A stretch of DNA of 64,000 bases. Source: Nonomuraea jabiensis. Lineage in GTDB: Bacteria; Actinomycetota; Actinomycetes; Streptosporangiales; Streptosporangiaceae. The translations under genes and the position numbers were made by a program. The first letter of the stretch is position 1. The number at the start of each line of letters is the position of its first letter. The notes under the pieces were generated by a model. The model was not told the origin of the DNA. It did not search any database and was given only the letters and a program-made list of their open reading frames with translations. Positions 17,126 through 25,067 of the stretch are shown piece by piece. The stretch covers positions 10,800,501 through 10,864,500 of the forward strand of contig NZ_JACHMB010000001.1 in the NCBI RefSeq assembly GCF_014204795.1. The letters run 5' to 3'.

Positions 17126-18465
17126 GCGCCCGTGCCGCCCGGTGTGCTGGTCAGTTCCTTGACGCGGATGTTGCGGAACGACACCACGTCGCCGGACCCG
17201 TGGTTCTGGATGCCGATGTAGCCCTGCTGGAGCGAGCGGACCGGATCGGTGTTGGTGAAATCATTGATCTTGGTGCCGTTCAGGAACACCTGCAGCCGCT
17301 CACCCTCCACCAGCAGCTCGTAGGTGTTCCATTGACCCGGCGGGTTCAGCGCCGCGTCGCGAGCGGCGATGTCGGCGGACTTGAACCCGTAGACCGCCCC
17401 AGTGGTCTTGTCCGGGGTGTCGGTCGCGTCGATCTGCACCTCATATCCGGTGTTGAGCGCCGCGTCGGGGTCGCTGGTGGCCGGGAAACCGACGATTACG
17501 CCGGAGTTGGAGTCGCCGGTCATCTTCCAGTCGAGCTTGACGGAGTAGGAGCGGAACTCCTTGGCGTTGTACCACAACATGCCCATGCCGCCCTGGGAGG
17601 TCAGCGTGGCGTCGCTGTTGGCGAACGACCCCGGCCCGGCCTGCGACCAGCCCGTCGTCGAGCCGTTGTACAACGTCGTGTACCCGGTCTCCGGGCGGCA
17701 GTCGGCGTTGGTGGCCTTGGCCGCGTACCGGATTCCGCCGAGCAGGAGCGTGCGGAAGTTCGGATCGGCGTACGACTCCTTGGTGTGGCCCAGGCCGGTG
17801 TAGAACGCGCGGCCGGAGGACTGGGGGTGGCACCAGGTGATCGGATGATCGCCCATGCCCCCGCCGCTGTAGCTGCCCTCGTCCAGGCTCTGCAGCACCC
17901 GGACGTTCGGGCGGGGGTTGGTGCGGTAGTTGTACCACTCGTCGGTACGTGACCAGGTCGCCCCCAGGTGGGCGGTCGCGGCGTGCGCCCGGTCCTCGTT
18001 CCGCACGGTGGCCTGCTGGATGGCCGGGTGGTTGTTGAACCAGGCCCCCATCAGCTGCCCGTAGTAGGCCCAGTTGTACTCGGTGTCCGCCGCCGAATGC
18101 ACCCCTACGTAACCGCCCCCGCCGTCCACGTACGTCTGGAAGGCGGCCTGCTGGTTGTCGTTCAGCACGTCACCGGTGGTGCTGAGGAACACCACCGCCT
18201 TGTACTGGGCCAGGTTCGCCGTGCTGAAGGCGTTCGCGTCCTCGGTGGCGTCGACGGCGAAGTCGTTGGCGGCTCCCAGGTCGCGGATGGCCTGGATCCC
18301 GTTGGGGATCGAGTCGTGCCGGAACCCGGCCGTCTTGGAGAACACCAGCACCTTGAAGGCGGCGGCCTGGGCGGGGATGGCCGGGATCACCGTCGCGGCG
18401 GCGGTGATCGCCGCCACCGTCACTGAGAGGCGTCGCAGCACGGATGTCTTTCTGTCGCTCGGCAT
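16756..18465 (-). CDS. Secreted ThuA - DUF1080 (3-keto-disaccharide hydrolase-like) - ricin lectin protein
   Basis: 569 aa with a Sec signal (VTVAAITAAATVIPAIPAQA). ThuA-like domain about 35-270 (VLVFSKTAGFRHDSIP, GVHSAADTEYNW, DHPITWCH), DUF1080/LamG-like domain about 275-440 (TTLYNGSTTGWSQAG, SVKLDWKMTGDSNSGVIVGF, QWNTYELLVEGERLQVFLNG), ricin domain about 450-569. DUF1080 members have been linked to cleavage of 3-keto-glycosides. Start ATG 18465 has AAAGGA 6 nt upstream. It lies 10 nt behind the sugar-dehydrogenase gene, so both are co-transcribed: one could oxidise and the other cleave. The ricin segment is nearly identical to that of its neighbour. Confidence 0.88.
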   Translation of the reverse strand: MPSDRKTSVLRRLSVTVAAITAAATVIPAIPAQAAAFKVLVFSKTAGFRHDSIPNGIQAIRDLGAANDFAVDATEDANAFSTANLAQYKAVVFLSTTGDVLNDNQQAAFQTYVDGGGGYVGVHSAADTEYNWAYYGQLMGAWFNNHPAIQQATVRNEDRAHAATAHLGATWSRTDEWYNYRTNPRPNVRVLQSLDEGSYSGGGMGDHPITWCHPQSSGRAFYTGLGHTKESYADPNFRTLLLGGIRYAAKATNADCRPETGYTTLYNGSTTGWSQAGPGSFANSDATLTSQGGMGMLWYNAKEFRSYSVKLDWKMTGDSNSGVIVGFPATSDPDAALNTGYEVQIDATDTPDKTTGAVYGFKSADIAARDAALNPPGQWNTYELLVEGERLQVFLNGTKINDFTNTDPVRSLQQGYIGIQNHGSGDVVSFRNIRVKELTSTPGGTGALKGTGSGRCLDVSGASQANGAQAQVWDCNGQSNQQWTSTAAGELRVYGGKCLDVSGAGTADGASVIIWDCNGQNNQKWRLNADGTITAVGANKCLDVNGTANGSKARIWTCTGGTNQRWTRV

Positions 18466-18475
18466 GGGTGTCCTT

Positions 18476-21295
18476 TCAGACGCGGGTCCAGCGCTGGTTG
18501 GTTCCTCCGGTGCAGGTCCAGATGCGCATCTTGGTGCCGTTGGCGGTGCCGTTGACGTCCAGGCACTTGTTCGCCCCGACCGCCGTGATCGTGCCGTCGG
18601 CGTTGAGACGCCACTTCTGGTTGTTCTGCCCGTTGCAGTCCCAGATGATCACCGAGGCACCGTCCGCCGTCCCGGCCCCGCTCACATCCAGACACTTGCC
18701 GCCATACACCCGCAGCTCACCCGCGGCGGTCGACGTCCACTGCTGGTTCGGCTGACCGTTGCAGTCCCAGATCTGCGCCTGCGCGCCGTTGGCCTGCGAG
18801 GCTCCGCTGACATCCAGGCACCGCCCAGACCCCACACCCTTGAGCGCGCCCGTGCTCCCCGAGGGCGGGGTGCCGGTGTCGAGGGTGAAGGCGTCCACGT
18901 CGAACAGGTAGCCCTGCCCGGTCGGGCCGCGGAAGACCAGATAGAGCGTCGTGGTGCCGGCCGGGGCGCCGCTGAGGTTCGCCGAGACGTCGGTGAAGGT
19001 GTCCCAGCCGCCGGTGCTCGCCACGTTCACCGTTCCCATCAGCGTGCCCGTCGCCGAGCCCGCGCGCACCTCGATCCGGCCGCCCGCGCCGGCCGAGGAG
19101 ACCCGGGCGGTGATCCTCGTCGCGTTGCCCACGTTGTACGGCTGGAAGGAGATCCAGTCGCCGTCGTCGGTGAAGCCGACCGTCCTGCCGCCTTCCGCGG
19201 TGGCGTGGTCGGCCGTCTGGATGCCCTGCTGGGCGCCGAAGTGCTCGGCCTGCCGGTGCCGCGGCTGGAGCGTGCGGTCGCTGGTGGAGGTCAGACCGCC
19301 CTTGTCGGTGTACGAGGCCACGAAGACGCCGTAGATGTTGGCCGCGGCGTCATGCTCACCGTCCACCGGCACCGAGATGGAGCCCGAGCAGCCGGTCTTG
19401 GAGGTGATCTGGTGGCGGTGGCTGTCGTGGCCGAGGAAGTAGGCGACGGTGACCCCGGCGCAGTCGATCGTGCCGTCCTCCGGGTCGCTGACGGTGACCT
19501 GGAAGGGCACGGTGTCGCCGAAGGAGAACAGCTGCCCGTCGGCAGGGGTGGTGAGGGTGACCGTCGGCGCGGTGTTGCCGACGGTCACGATCACGTTCGC
19601 CGTGCCGGTGAGACCCTGCGGGTCCCGGACCGTGAGCGTCGCCGTGTAGGCGCCGTTCGTGGTGTAGGTCTTGCTCGGATTCGCCGCCGTGGAGGTGGTG
19701 CCGTCGCCGAAGTTCCACGAGTACGTCAGCGCGCCGCCCTCCGGGTCGGAGCTGCCCGCCGAGGAGAAGTTCACCGTCAGCGGGGCCGGTCCCGACGTCT
19801 TGTCGGCGGACGCCTTGGCGATCGGATTGCGGTTGGCGCTGCCGATGTACTCGATGCGATACAGCGCCTGGTTGTTGTTGCCGTCGCCGTAGTCGAGGAC
19901 GTACAGGGCGCCGTCAGGACCGAAGGCCATGTCCATCACCTGCGTCCCCGACCAGGGGAACGCCGAGATCTCCCCGTAGGCGCCGTCCGCCTTGACCTCG
20001 ATCGCCTTGATCCAGCGCCGGCCGTACTCGCCGGCGAAATACCGTCCGTCGAGCGACTGGGGGAACTTGACGGCCGAGTTCAGGTTGGGGTCGTAACGGT
20101 AGACCGGACCGCCCATCGGCGACTCCGACCCGGAGCCGAACTCCGGCGGGCTTCCGGCGTCGCCCGCGTACTTGATCCACGCCGGCTTCGCCGGAGGCAG
20201 CGTGGTCAGGCCGGTGTTGCGGAAGGAGTTGTTGGTCGGGCCGCCGGCGCAGTTGTACTTGGGGCCGGTGCTGTTGGTGGCGAAGTTCCATTCGTTGTAG
20301 GTCTCGCTGGTGGTGTTCGTGCCCGTGCAGTACGGCCATCCGTAGTTGCCCGGACCGGTGATGCGGTCGAACTCCACCTGCCCGCTCGGCCCTCTGTTGG
20401 AGTTGGTCACCCCCGCGTCCGGTCCGTAGTCGCCGAGGTAGACGATGCCGGTCGCCTTGTCCACGCTCATCCGGAACGGGTTGCGGAAGCCCATCGCGTA
20501 GATCTCCGGCCGGGTCTTCGCCGTCCCCGGCGGGAACAGGTTGCCGCTGGGGATCGTGTAGGTGCCGTCGGGCTGCGGCTTGATGCGCAGGAGCTTGCCG
20601 CGCAGGTCGTTGGTGTTGCCGGCCGAGCGCTGGGCGTCGAACTGCGGGTTGCGGTCGGTCCGCTCGTCCAGCGGGGAGTAGCCGCTCGACTCGAAGGGGT
20701 TGCTGTCGTCGCCGGTGGTCAGATAGAGGTTTCCGGCGGCGTCGAAGTCGAGGTCCCCGCCCACGTGACAGCACTGGCCGCGGTCGTTCTGGACCCGCAG
20801 GACCACCTTCTCGCTGGCCAGGTCGAGCGTGTCGTCCGCCTTGAGGGTGAACCGCGACAGGTACAGCTCGCCCTTCCACTGGTCGAACTGCGCCTGCGTG
20901 CCGTTGGCCGGCGCGTCACCGTTCGGCGTGCTCAGCCGCGGCGAGTAGTAGAGCCAGAGGTACCGGTTGGACGCGAAGTCGGGGTCCACCGCCACGCCCT
21001 GCAGGCCCTCCTCGTCGTGGCTGTAGACGTTGAGTCTGCCGGCCACCTTCGTGTTGCCGCTGACATCGGTGACGCGCACCGTGCCGTCGCGCGCCGTGTG
21101 CACCACCGACCGGTTCGGCAGCACGGCCAGCGACATCGCCTCACCCAGCTCGGCGCCTCCCGACGCGAGCGACACCTGCTGGTAGTCGGCCGCCGGGATG
21201 GCGACGGCGTTCGCCGGGGAGGCCTCGAGCGCGAGTGCTCCGGGAATGATCAGCGCCATCGTGGTCAGTAAGGTGAGCCACGGACGTCGGGACAT
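18476..21295 (-). CDS. Secreted sugar dehydrogenase - PKD - CBM6-like - ricin lectin protein
   Basis: 939 aa with a Sec signal of about 30 residues. Glucose/sorbosone dehydrogenase propeller about 35-480 (DEEGLQGVAVDPDFASNRY, CCHVGGDLDFDAAGNLYLT, EIYAMGFRNPFRMSVD, GNYGWPYC), PKD about 490-580 (YSWNFGDG), Ig-like segment, CBM6-like about 700-810 (DDGDWISFQPYNV), ricin about 820-939. Parallel to the C-terminal three quarters of the protein at 516 but without ThuA, which sits in the next gene. Start ATG 21295 has GGAGGA 7 nt upstream. First gene of a two-gene operon; a type B palindrome lies 18 bp upstream of the start. Confidence 0.88.
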   Translation of the reverse strand: MSRRPWLTLLTTMALIIPGALALEASPANAVAIPAADYQQVSLASGGAELGEAMSLAVLPNRSVVHTARDGTVRVTDVSGNTKVAGRLNVYSHDEEGLQGVAVDPDFASNRYLWLYYSPRLSTPNGDAPANGTQAQFDQWKGELYLSRFTLKADDTLDLASEKVVLRVQNDRGQCCHVGGDLDFDAAGNLYLTTGDDSNPFESSGYSPLDERTDRNPQFDAQRSAGNTNDLRGKLLRIKPQPDGTYTIPSGNLFPPGTAKTRPEIYAMGFRNPFRMSVDKATGIVYLGDYGPDAGVTNSNRGPSGQVEFDRITGPGNYGWPYCTGTNTTSETYNEWNFATNSTGPKYNCAGGPTNNSFRNTGLTTLPPAKPAWIKYAGDAGSPPEFGSGSESPMGGPVYRYDPNLNSAVKFPQSLDGRYFAGEYGRRWIKAIEVKADGAYGEISAFPWSGTQVMDMAFGPDGALYVLDYGDGNNNQALYRIEYIGSANRNPIAKASADKTSGPAPLTVNFSSAGSSDPEGGALTYSWNFGDGTTSTAANPSKTYTTNGAYTATLTVRDPQGLTGTANVIVTVGNTAPTVTLTTPADGQLFSFGDTVPFQVTVSDPEDGTIDCAGVTVAYFLGHDSHRHQITSKTGCSGSISVPVDGEHDAAANIYGVFVASYTDKGGLTSTSDRTLQPRHRQAEHFGAQQGIQTADHATAEGGRTVGFTDDGDWISFQPYNVGNATRITARVSSAGAGGRIEVRAGSATGTLMGTVNVASTGGWDTFTDVSANLSGAPAGTTTLYLVFRGPTGQGYLFDVDAFTLDTGTPPSGSTGALKGVGSGRCLDVSGASQANGAQAQIWDCNGQPNQQWTSTAAGELRVYGGKCLDVSGAGTADGASVIIWDCNGQNNQKWRLNADGTITAVGANKCLDVNGTANGTKMRIWTCTGGTNQRWTRV

Positions 21296-21312
21296 GAGTG
21301 TTCCTCCGCTAT

Positions 21313-21324
21313 CGAAGCGATTCG
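21313..21324. promoter_or_regulatory. Type B near-palindrome CGAAGCGATTCG
   Basis: One mismatch from the perfect 12-mer at 4039 and 24996. It lies in the 72-bp gap between the beta-helix gene and the sugar dehydrogenase gene, immediately before the latter's Shine-Dalgarno. Confidence 0.5.
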
Positions 21325-21367
21325 AGCAAGGAGGGCACGCTTCCCGCCCTCGAGGGTGGGGGCGTCG

Positions 21368-23752
21368 TCAGGCGCGGGTCCACTTCTGGTTGGTGGCGCC
21401 GGTGCAGGTCCAGATCTGCACCTTGGTGCCGTTGGCGGTGCCGTACCCGGACACGTCCAGGCACTTGTTGGCGCCGACCGCGGTGACGCTGCCGTCGGCG
21501 TTGAGGCGCCACTTCTGGTTGTTCTGGCCGTTGCAGTCCCAGATGATCACGGCGGCGCCGTCCGCCGTCCCGGCACCGCTCACATCCAGGCACTTGCCGC
21601 CATAAACCCGCAGCTCACCCGCGGCGGTCGACGTCCACTGCTGGTTCGGCTGGCCGTTGCAGTCCCAGATCTGCGCCTGCGCGCCGTTGGCCTGCGAGGC
21701 TCCGTTGATGTCCAGGCACCGACCGGACCCCACACCCTTGAGCGCACTCGTGCTTCCCGAAGGCTGACCCTGGGGGCCGGCGGACGCCATCACGGCCTGG
21801 GCGCCCGCGGGCCAGGCGCCGTTGGTGACGGTGACATTGTTGTTCACCACATTGCCGCGGTCGCCGTTGGTCACGTTGGTGCTGCCGTTGGTCGACCAGT
21901 TGCCGGTGACGGTGAAGTTCCCCATGTTCTCGCCGCCCCAGTAGTTGGCGGTGGCCCAGGTGCCGGTGTTGTTGAGCACGTTGCCGGTGACGGAGTAGTA
22001 CTTGGAGCCCTCGTCGAAGTAGATCCCGAACCAGCCGTTGGTCCGCAGGCAGTGGTTGCCGCTGATCACCGCGTTCGGGTTCCACGACAGCGTGTAGATA
22101 CAGCCCCCGTCGGTCATCTGCTGCATGACGTCATGCACGTAGTTGCCGATGAGCTTGTTCCCGGACGCGGTCGTGGGAGTGGTGTAGCGCGGCTGGTAGT
22201 TGTACAGGCCGCGGTTGGCGTAGTTGTTGCTGCCGCCCGGCTCGTTGGCGCCCCAGCCGTACCCGATCGACATGCCGGTGTACGGCAGGTTGTAGACCTC
22301 GTTGTGTGACACGTCGGTGTTGGTGACGTAGGTGGTCAGGACCGAGACGATGCCGCGGTAGTCCAGGCCGAGGTCGTGGATGCGGTTGTTGCTGACGGTG
22401 ATGTTCCGGTTGACCATCCGCTGGTCGCTGGGGTGGTGCGCGTCGGCGCGCACGCCGCCCACCACGATGCCGCCGGCCGAGCTCTGGGCGATCTCGGACC
22501 GGGTGACCGTGATGTCGGCGGCGCCCAGGCCGACACCGCTGGCGTGCGCGTTGGCGTCGTTGCCGATGCCCACGGCCGTCTGGCCGAGGTTGACGAACCG
22601 GGAGTCGGTGAAGGTGATGTTGCCGGCCGCGGACACCTGCACGGCCGCCGGCATCTGGGACCAGTTCGGCCGCGCGGCCTCGAACTGCTGGCACCCCTCC
22701 TGGCAGGAGGTCAGCCTGTCGGCGGGCCAGTTCCAGTTGCCCGCGATGTAGGCGCCGGTCTGCTGGTCCGCGTAGCCCTGGTTGCTGCTGGGCCCGAGCC
22801 AGGTCGTGCCGGAGAAGGTGATCCCGCTGAACGTGATGTGGTGCGCGGGCGCGTCGTAGGTGCCCCCGACGTTCACCAGGGACTGGAGAATCGGGAGCTC
22901 GACACTGAGGTTGCTCATGTTCTGCCCGGCAGCCGGGATGTAGTACAGGAAGCCGGTGCCGGGGTTGATGTACCACTCCCCCGGCGCGTCCAGGAACTCG
23001 TAGGCGTTCTCCAGGTACAGCGGACCCGCCCGGTGCGGCTGCGTGAAGGTGTCGTACCCGAAGGTGTTGTTGTTCCAGCCGGGCTGCTGCATCGTGATGA
23101 AGTTCCCGCTGATGCCCTGCACCGTCACGTAGCGGTCCGTGAACGAGCCCACGCTCTCCATCTCGACCCGGTTCTGGTTGGCGAGGTTGTTCAGATAGCT
23201 CAGGGCGCTGTTGCTGAACCTCAGACCGGTGGTGGTGGCGGTGAAGTCGGACCTGTTCACGGTCGTGCGCGCCCGTGTGGCGAGGGCGCCGTTGACGTAC
23301 AGCTGCCGGGTGTCGATCCCCGTGCCGACGTCGGCGCGCCAGATGTTCTTCCCCGAATCGGCCACGGTCCATCCGGTGACCGCCTTGGCCCCGCTGATGG
23401 TGGGCCGGGCACCCGCCGCGGCCTGCCATTTGACGGTGTAGCCGTTGTTCCCGGAATCGGCGGCGGTCAGCCGGAGCGGCGCGGACAGCCGGTACACCCC
23501 GTCGGCCAGTTCGACGACGATGTCCCCGGACATGGCGCCGTTCAGCGAACGTACCGCCGTCTGCGCCGCGGACAGCGAGCACGGCTGGGTGGCGGTGCAG
23601 GCGGTGCCGGTGCCGGTGGGTGAGGCGTAGAGGGTCGTGGTGGCCGCGAGGGCCGGGGTGGCGGGGGCGACGAGGGCGAACGCCGCGGCCAGCGCCGCGA
23701 CGATGCCGATCAGGAACGGTCTCAGCGCCGTGACGGGCGAAGATGACTGCAC
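21368..23752 (-). CDS. Secreted right-handed parallel beta-helix protein with C-terminal ricin domain (GH141-like)
   Basis: 794 aa with a Sec signal (LIGIVAALAAAFALVAPATPALA). The N-terminal region (LYASPTGTGTACTATQPC, GDIVVELADGVYRLSAPLRL, ISGAKAVTGWTVADSG) and many N-rich helix repeats (ITVSNNRIHDLG, NTDVSHNEVYNL, ISGNHCLRTNGW, TVTGNWSTNG) show a right-handed beta helix resembling GH141-type fucosidase/xylanase proteins. The ricin domain covers about 670-794. Start is GTG 23752 with AAAGGA 7 nt upstream. Secreted carbohydrate-active role likely; exact substrate unknown. Confidence 0.8.
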   Translation of the reverse strand: MQSSSPVTALRPFLIGIVAALAAAFALVAPATPALAATTTLYASPTGTGTACTATQPCSLSAAQTAVRSLNGAMSGDIVVELADGVYRLSAPLRLTAADSGNNGYTVKWQAAAGARPTISGAKAVTGWTVADSGKNIWRADVGTGIDTRQLYVNGALATRARTTVNRSDFTATTTGLRFSNSALSYLNNLANQNRVEMESVGSFTDRYVTVQGISGNFITMQQPGWNNNTFGYDTFTQPHRAGPLYLENAYEFLDAPGEWYINPGTGFLYYIPAAGQNMSNLSVELPILQSLVNVGGTYDAPAHHITFSGITFSGTTWLGPSSNQGYADQQTGAYIAGNWNWPADRLTSCQEGCQQFEAARPNWSQMPAAVQVSAAGNITFTDSRFVNLGQTAVGIGNDANAHASGVGLGAADITVTRSEIAQSSAGGIVVGGVRADAHHPSDQRMVNRNITVSNNRIHDLGLDYRGIVSVLTTYVTNTDVSHNEVYNLPYTGMSIGYGWGANEPGGSNNYANRGLYNYQPRYTTPTTASGNKLIGNYVHDVMQQMTDGGCIYTLSWNPNAVISGNHCLRTNGWFGIYFDEGSKYYSVTGNVLNNTGTWATANYWGGENMGNFTVTGNWSTNGSTNVTNGDRGNVVNNNVTVTNGAWPAGAQAVMASAGPQGQPSGSTSALKGVGSGRCLDINGASQANGAQAQIWDCNGQPNQQWTSTAAGELRVYGGKCLDVSGAGTADGAAVIIWDCNGQNNQKWRLNADGSVTAVGANKCLDVSGYGTANGTKVQIWTCTGATNQKWTRA

Positions 23753-24075
23753 GGTGGTTCCTTTGGGGGGTACGGGTGTGGCCAGGTCACGCCCTGCTGC
23801 TCAGGCAGGTGACTTCGCCTCTAATTACGTTGTGAGTATTGATGTCCGTCAAGACCTTAAGCCCGCTTATTTCACCATTTGCACACCGAGGATCCGGCCA
23901 AAGTTAGCCGATTTGCGCCATTCACCAGCATGAATTCCTGCGCCGCGCACACCCCGCGCCGATGGATTTCGGATGAACCGTTCAGATGTGTCGTACTCAT
24001 GAACCCCGGCGGCTGAGCTCGGGGAGGCCATCCACATCCGTCATACTTTGCAGGGAACGGCGAGGAGGAAGCACG
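23753..24075. promoter_or_regulatory. Divergent promoter region of the beta-helix and GntR genes
   Basis: 323 bp, AT-rich near 23821-23940. On the minus strand TTGACG (about 23854-23849) precedes an AT-rich stretch suited to a -10 for the beta-helix gene, but the -10 is not clear. A CATACT hexamer at 24042-24047 may serve the GntR gene. No type A or type B palindrome was found here. Confidence 0.4.
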
Positions 24076-24813
24076 GTGACCGACACCCCGCACGAGAGCG
24101 GATACCGGCCGGGCTACGAGGTGGCGGCCGAGCAGGTGCTGGAGTTGATCGTCCGGCTCGGCCTGCGTCCGGGTGACCGCATGCCGACCGAGATCGAGCT
24201 GGCCCGGCAGCTGGGCACCAGCCGCACGGTGGTTCGCGAGGCGGTGAAGCTGCTCTCCGCGCTCGGCCGGGTACGCGCCCAGAAGGGCCGCGGCCTGTAC
24301 GTGGCCGACGACGAGGGGATGTTCGGCACCGGGCGCTGGGCCTCCTTCTTCCTCCCGACCGACCTCGACCACGTCTACATGCTGTTCGAGTTCCGCCGGG
24401 TGCAGGAGATGGAGACCAGCAGGCTGGCCGCCCGCCGCGCCACCCCCGCGGAGCTGCGGGCCATCGAGGAGGCGGCCGGCGTGTGCCGCCACGGCTTCGA
24501 GACCGGCCAGGAAGACCTGTTCAACAAGGGCGACGACACCTTTCACACCGCCATCGCCACGGCCTCGCACAACATGTTCCTCCAGGTGGCGGTGCGGGAG
24601 GCCCGCAGGCTGCAGGCTCAGTCCAACCTCATCGGGCTGAGCGGCTCGGTGGGCGGGCACGCCGCCAAGGCCGTCGAGGAGCACGAGGCCATCTACCGGG
24701 CCATCCGCGCCGGCGACCCGGAAGCGGCCGCCCAGGCCGCGGCCACGCACATCGACAACACCCTCGACGACTACCGCAGAGAGATCCAGCAGCGCCTCTT
24801 CTCCTCCCAGTGA
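24076..24813 (+). CDS. GntR-family transcriptional regulator (FadR subfamily)
   Basis: 245 aa. Winged-helix domain at about 15-85 (RPGDRMPTEIELARQLGTSRTVVREAVKLLSALGRVRAQKGRGLYV), followed by an all-helical FCD ligand-binding domain (RRVQEMETSRLAARRATPAELRAIEEA, FHTAIATASHNMFL, HEAIYRAIRAGDPEAA with metal-site-type His residues). Start GTG 24076 follows GAGGAGGAAGC; the upstream ATG at 23986 lacks a ribosome site. It sits between the beta-helix gene and the GH54 gene and may control either or both; effector probably a sugar acid or related metabolite (inference). Confidence 0.9.
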   Translation: MTDTPHESGYRPGYEVAAEQVLELIVRLGLRPGDRMPTEIELARQLGTSRTVVREAVKLLSALGRVRAQKGRGLYVADDEGMFGTGRWASFFLPTDLDHVYMLFEFRRVQEMETSRLAARRATPAELRAIEEAAGVCRHGFETGQEDLFNKGDDTFHTAIATASHNMFLQVAVREARRLQAQSNLIGLSGSVGGHAAKAVEEHEAIYRAIRAGDPEAAAQAAATHIDNTLDDYRREIQQRLFSSQ

Positions 24814-24878
24814 TCCGGCCGTCCGCGCTGGTTCGCCCAGCCGGGAACCGACGGGCCTGATCAGCCGGGTCTGCGGCG

Positions 24879-24893
24879 GATGAAAGTTTCATC
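24879..24893. promoter_or_regulatory. Type A palindrome GATGAAAGTTTCATC
   Basis: Perfect 7-1-7 palindrome, the longest uninterrupted copy of the type A motif in the window, 115 bp upstream of the type B copy at 24996 and about 175 bp before the GH54-like gene. Confidence 0.65.
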
Positions 24894-24955
24894 GAGCCCG
24901 ACCGCGAGCGTCGCCGATGAGTGCCGCCGAGCAGGCCGCCGGGCAGGGCGGAGCC

Positions 24956-25007
24956 TTGACAGGCGGTCAAGGCGTCGTATGTGCTTCGCTGTTGGCGAAT
25001 CGATTCG
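24956..25007 (+). promoter_or_regulatory. Predicted promoter with overlapping type B operator of the GH54-like gene
   Basis: TTGACA (24956-24961) and TATGTG (24978-24983) with a 16-nt spacer. The perfect palindrome CGAATCGATTCG (24996-25007) follows just after the expected start site. Binding there would block early elongation. Confidence 0.5.
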
Positions 25008-25067
25008 ATTCGCTCCAGTCTCCAAGCGTGGCTGTCTCCGTCTCGCCCTACCTCCAAGGAGTACGAC

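Noticed and set aside
18155..21271. Plus-strand open frame of 1038 codons
   Set aside because: Shadow of the sugar dehydrogenase gene; same low-complexity signature and no start signals.
4080..23873. Recurring ATAAGC near several AT-rich promoters (4088, 9791, 9966, 23867) as a regulatory half-site
   Set aside because: Too short and variable; likely part of generic AT-rich promoter composition.
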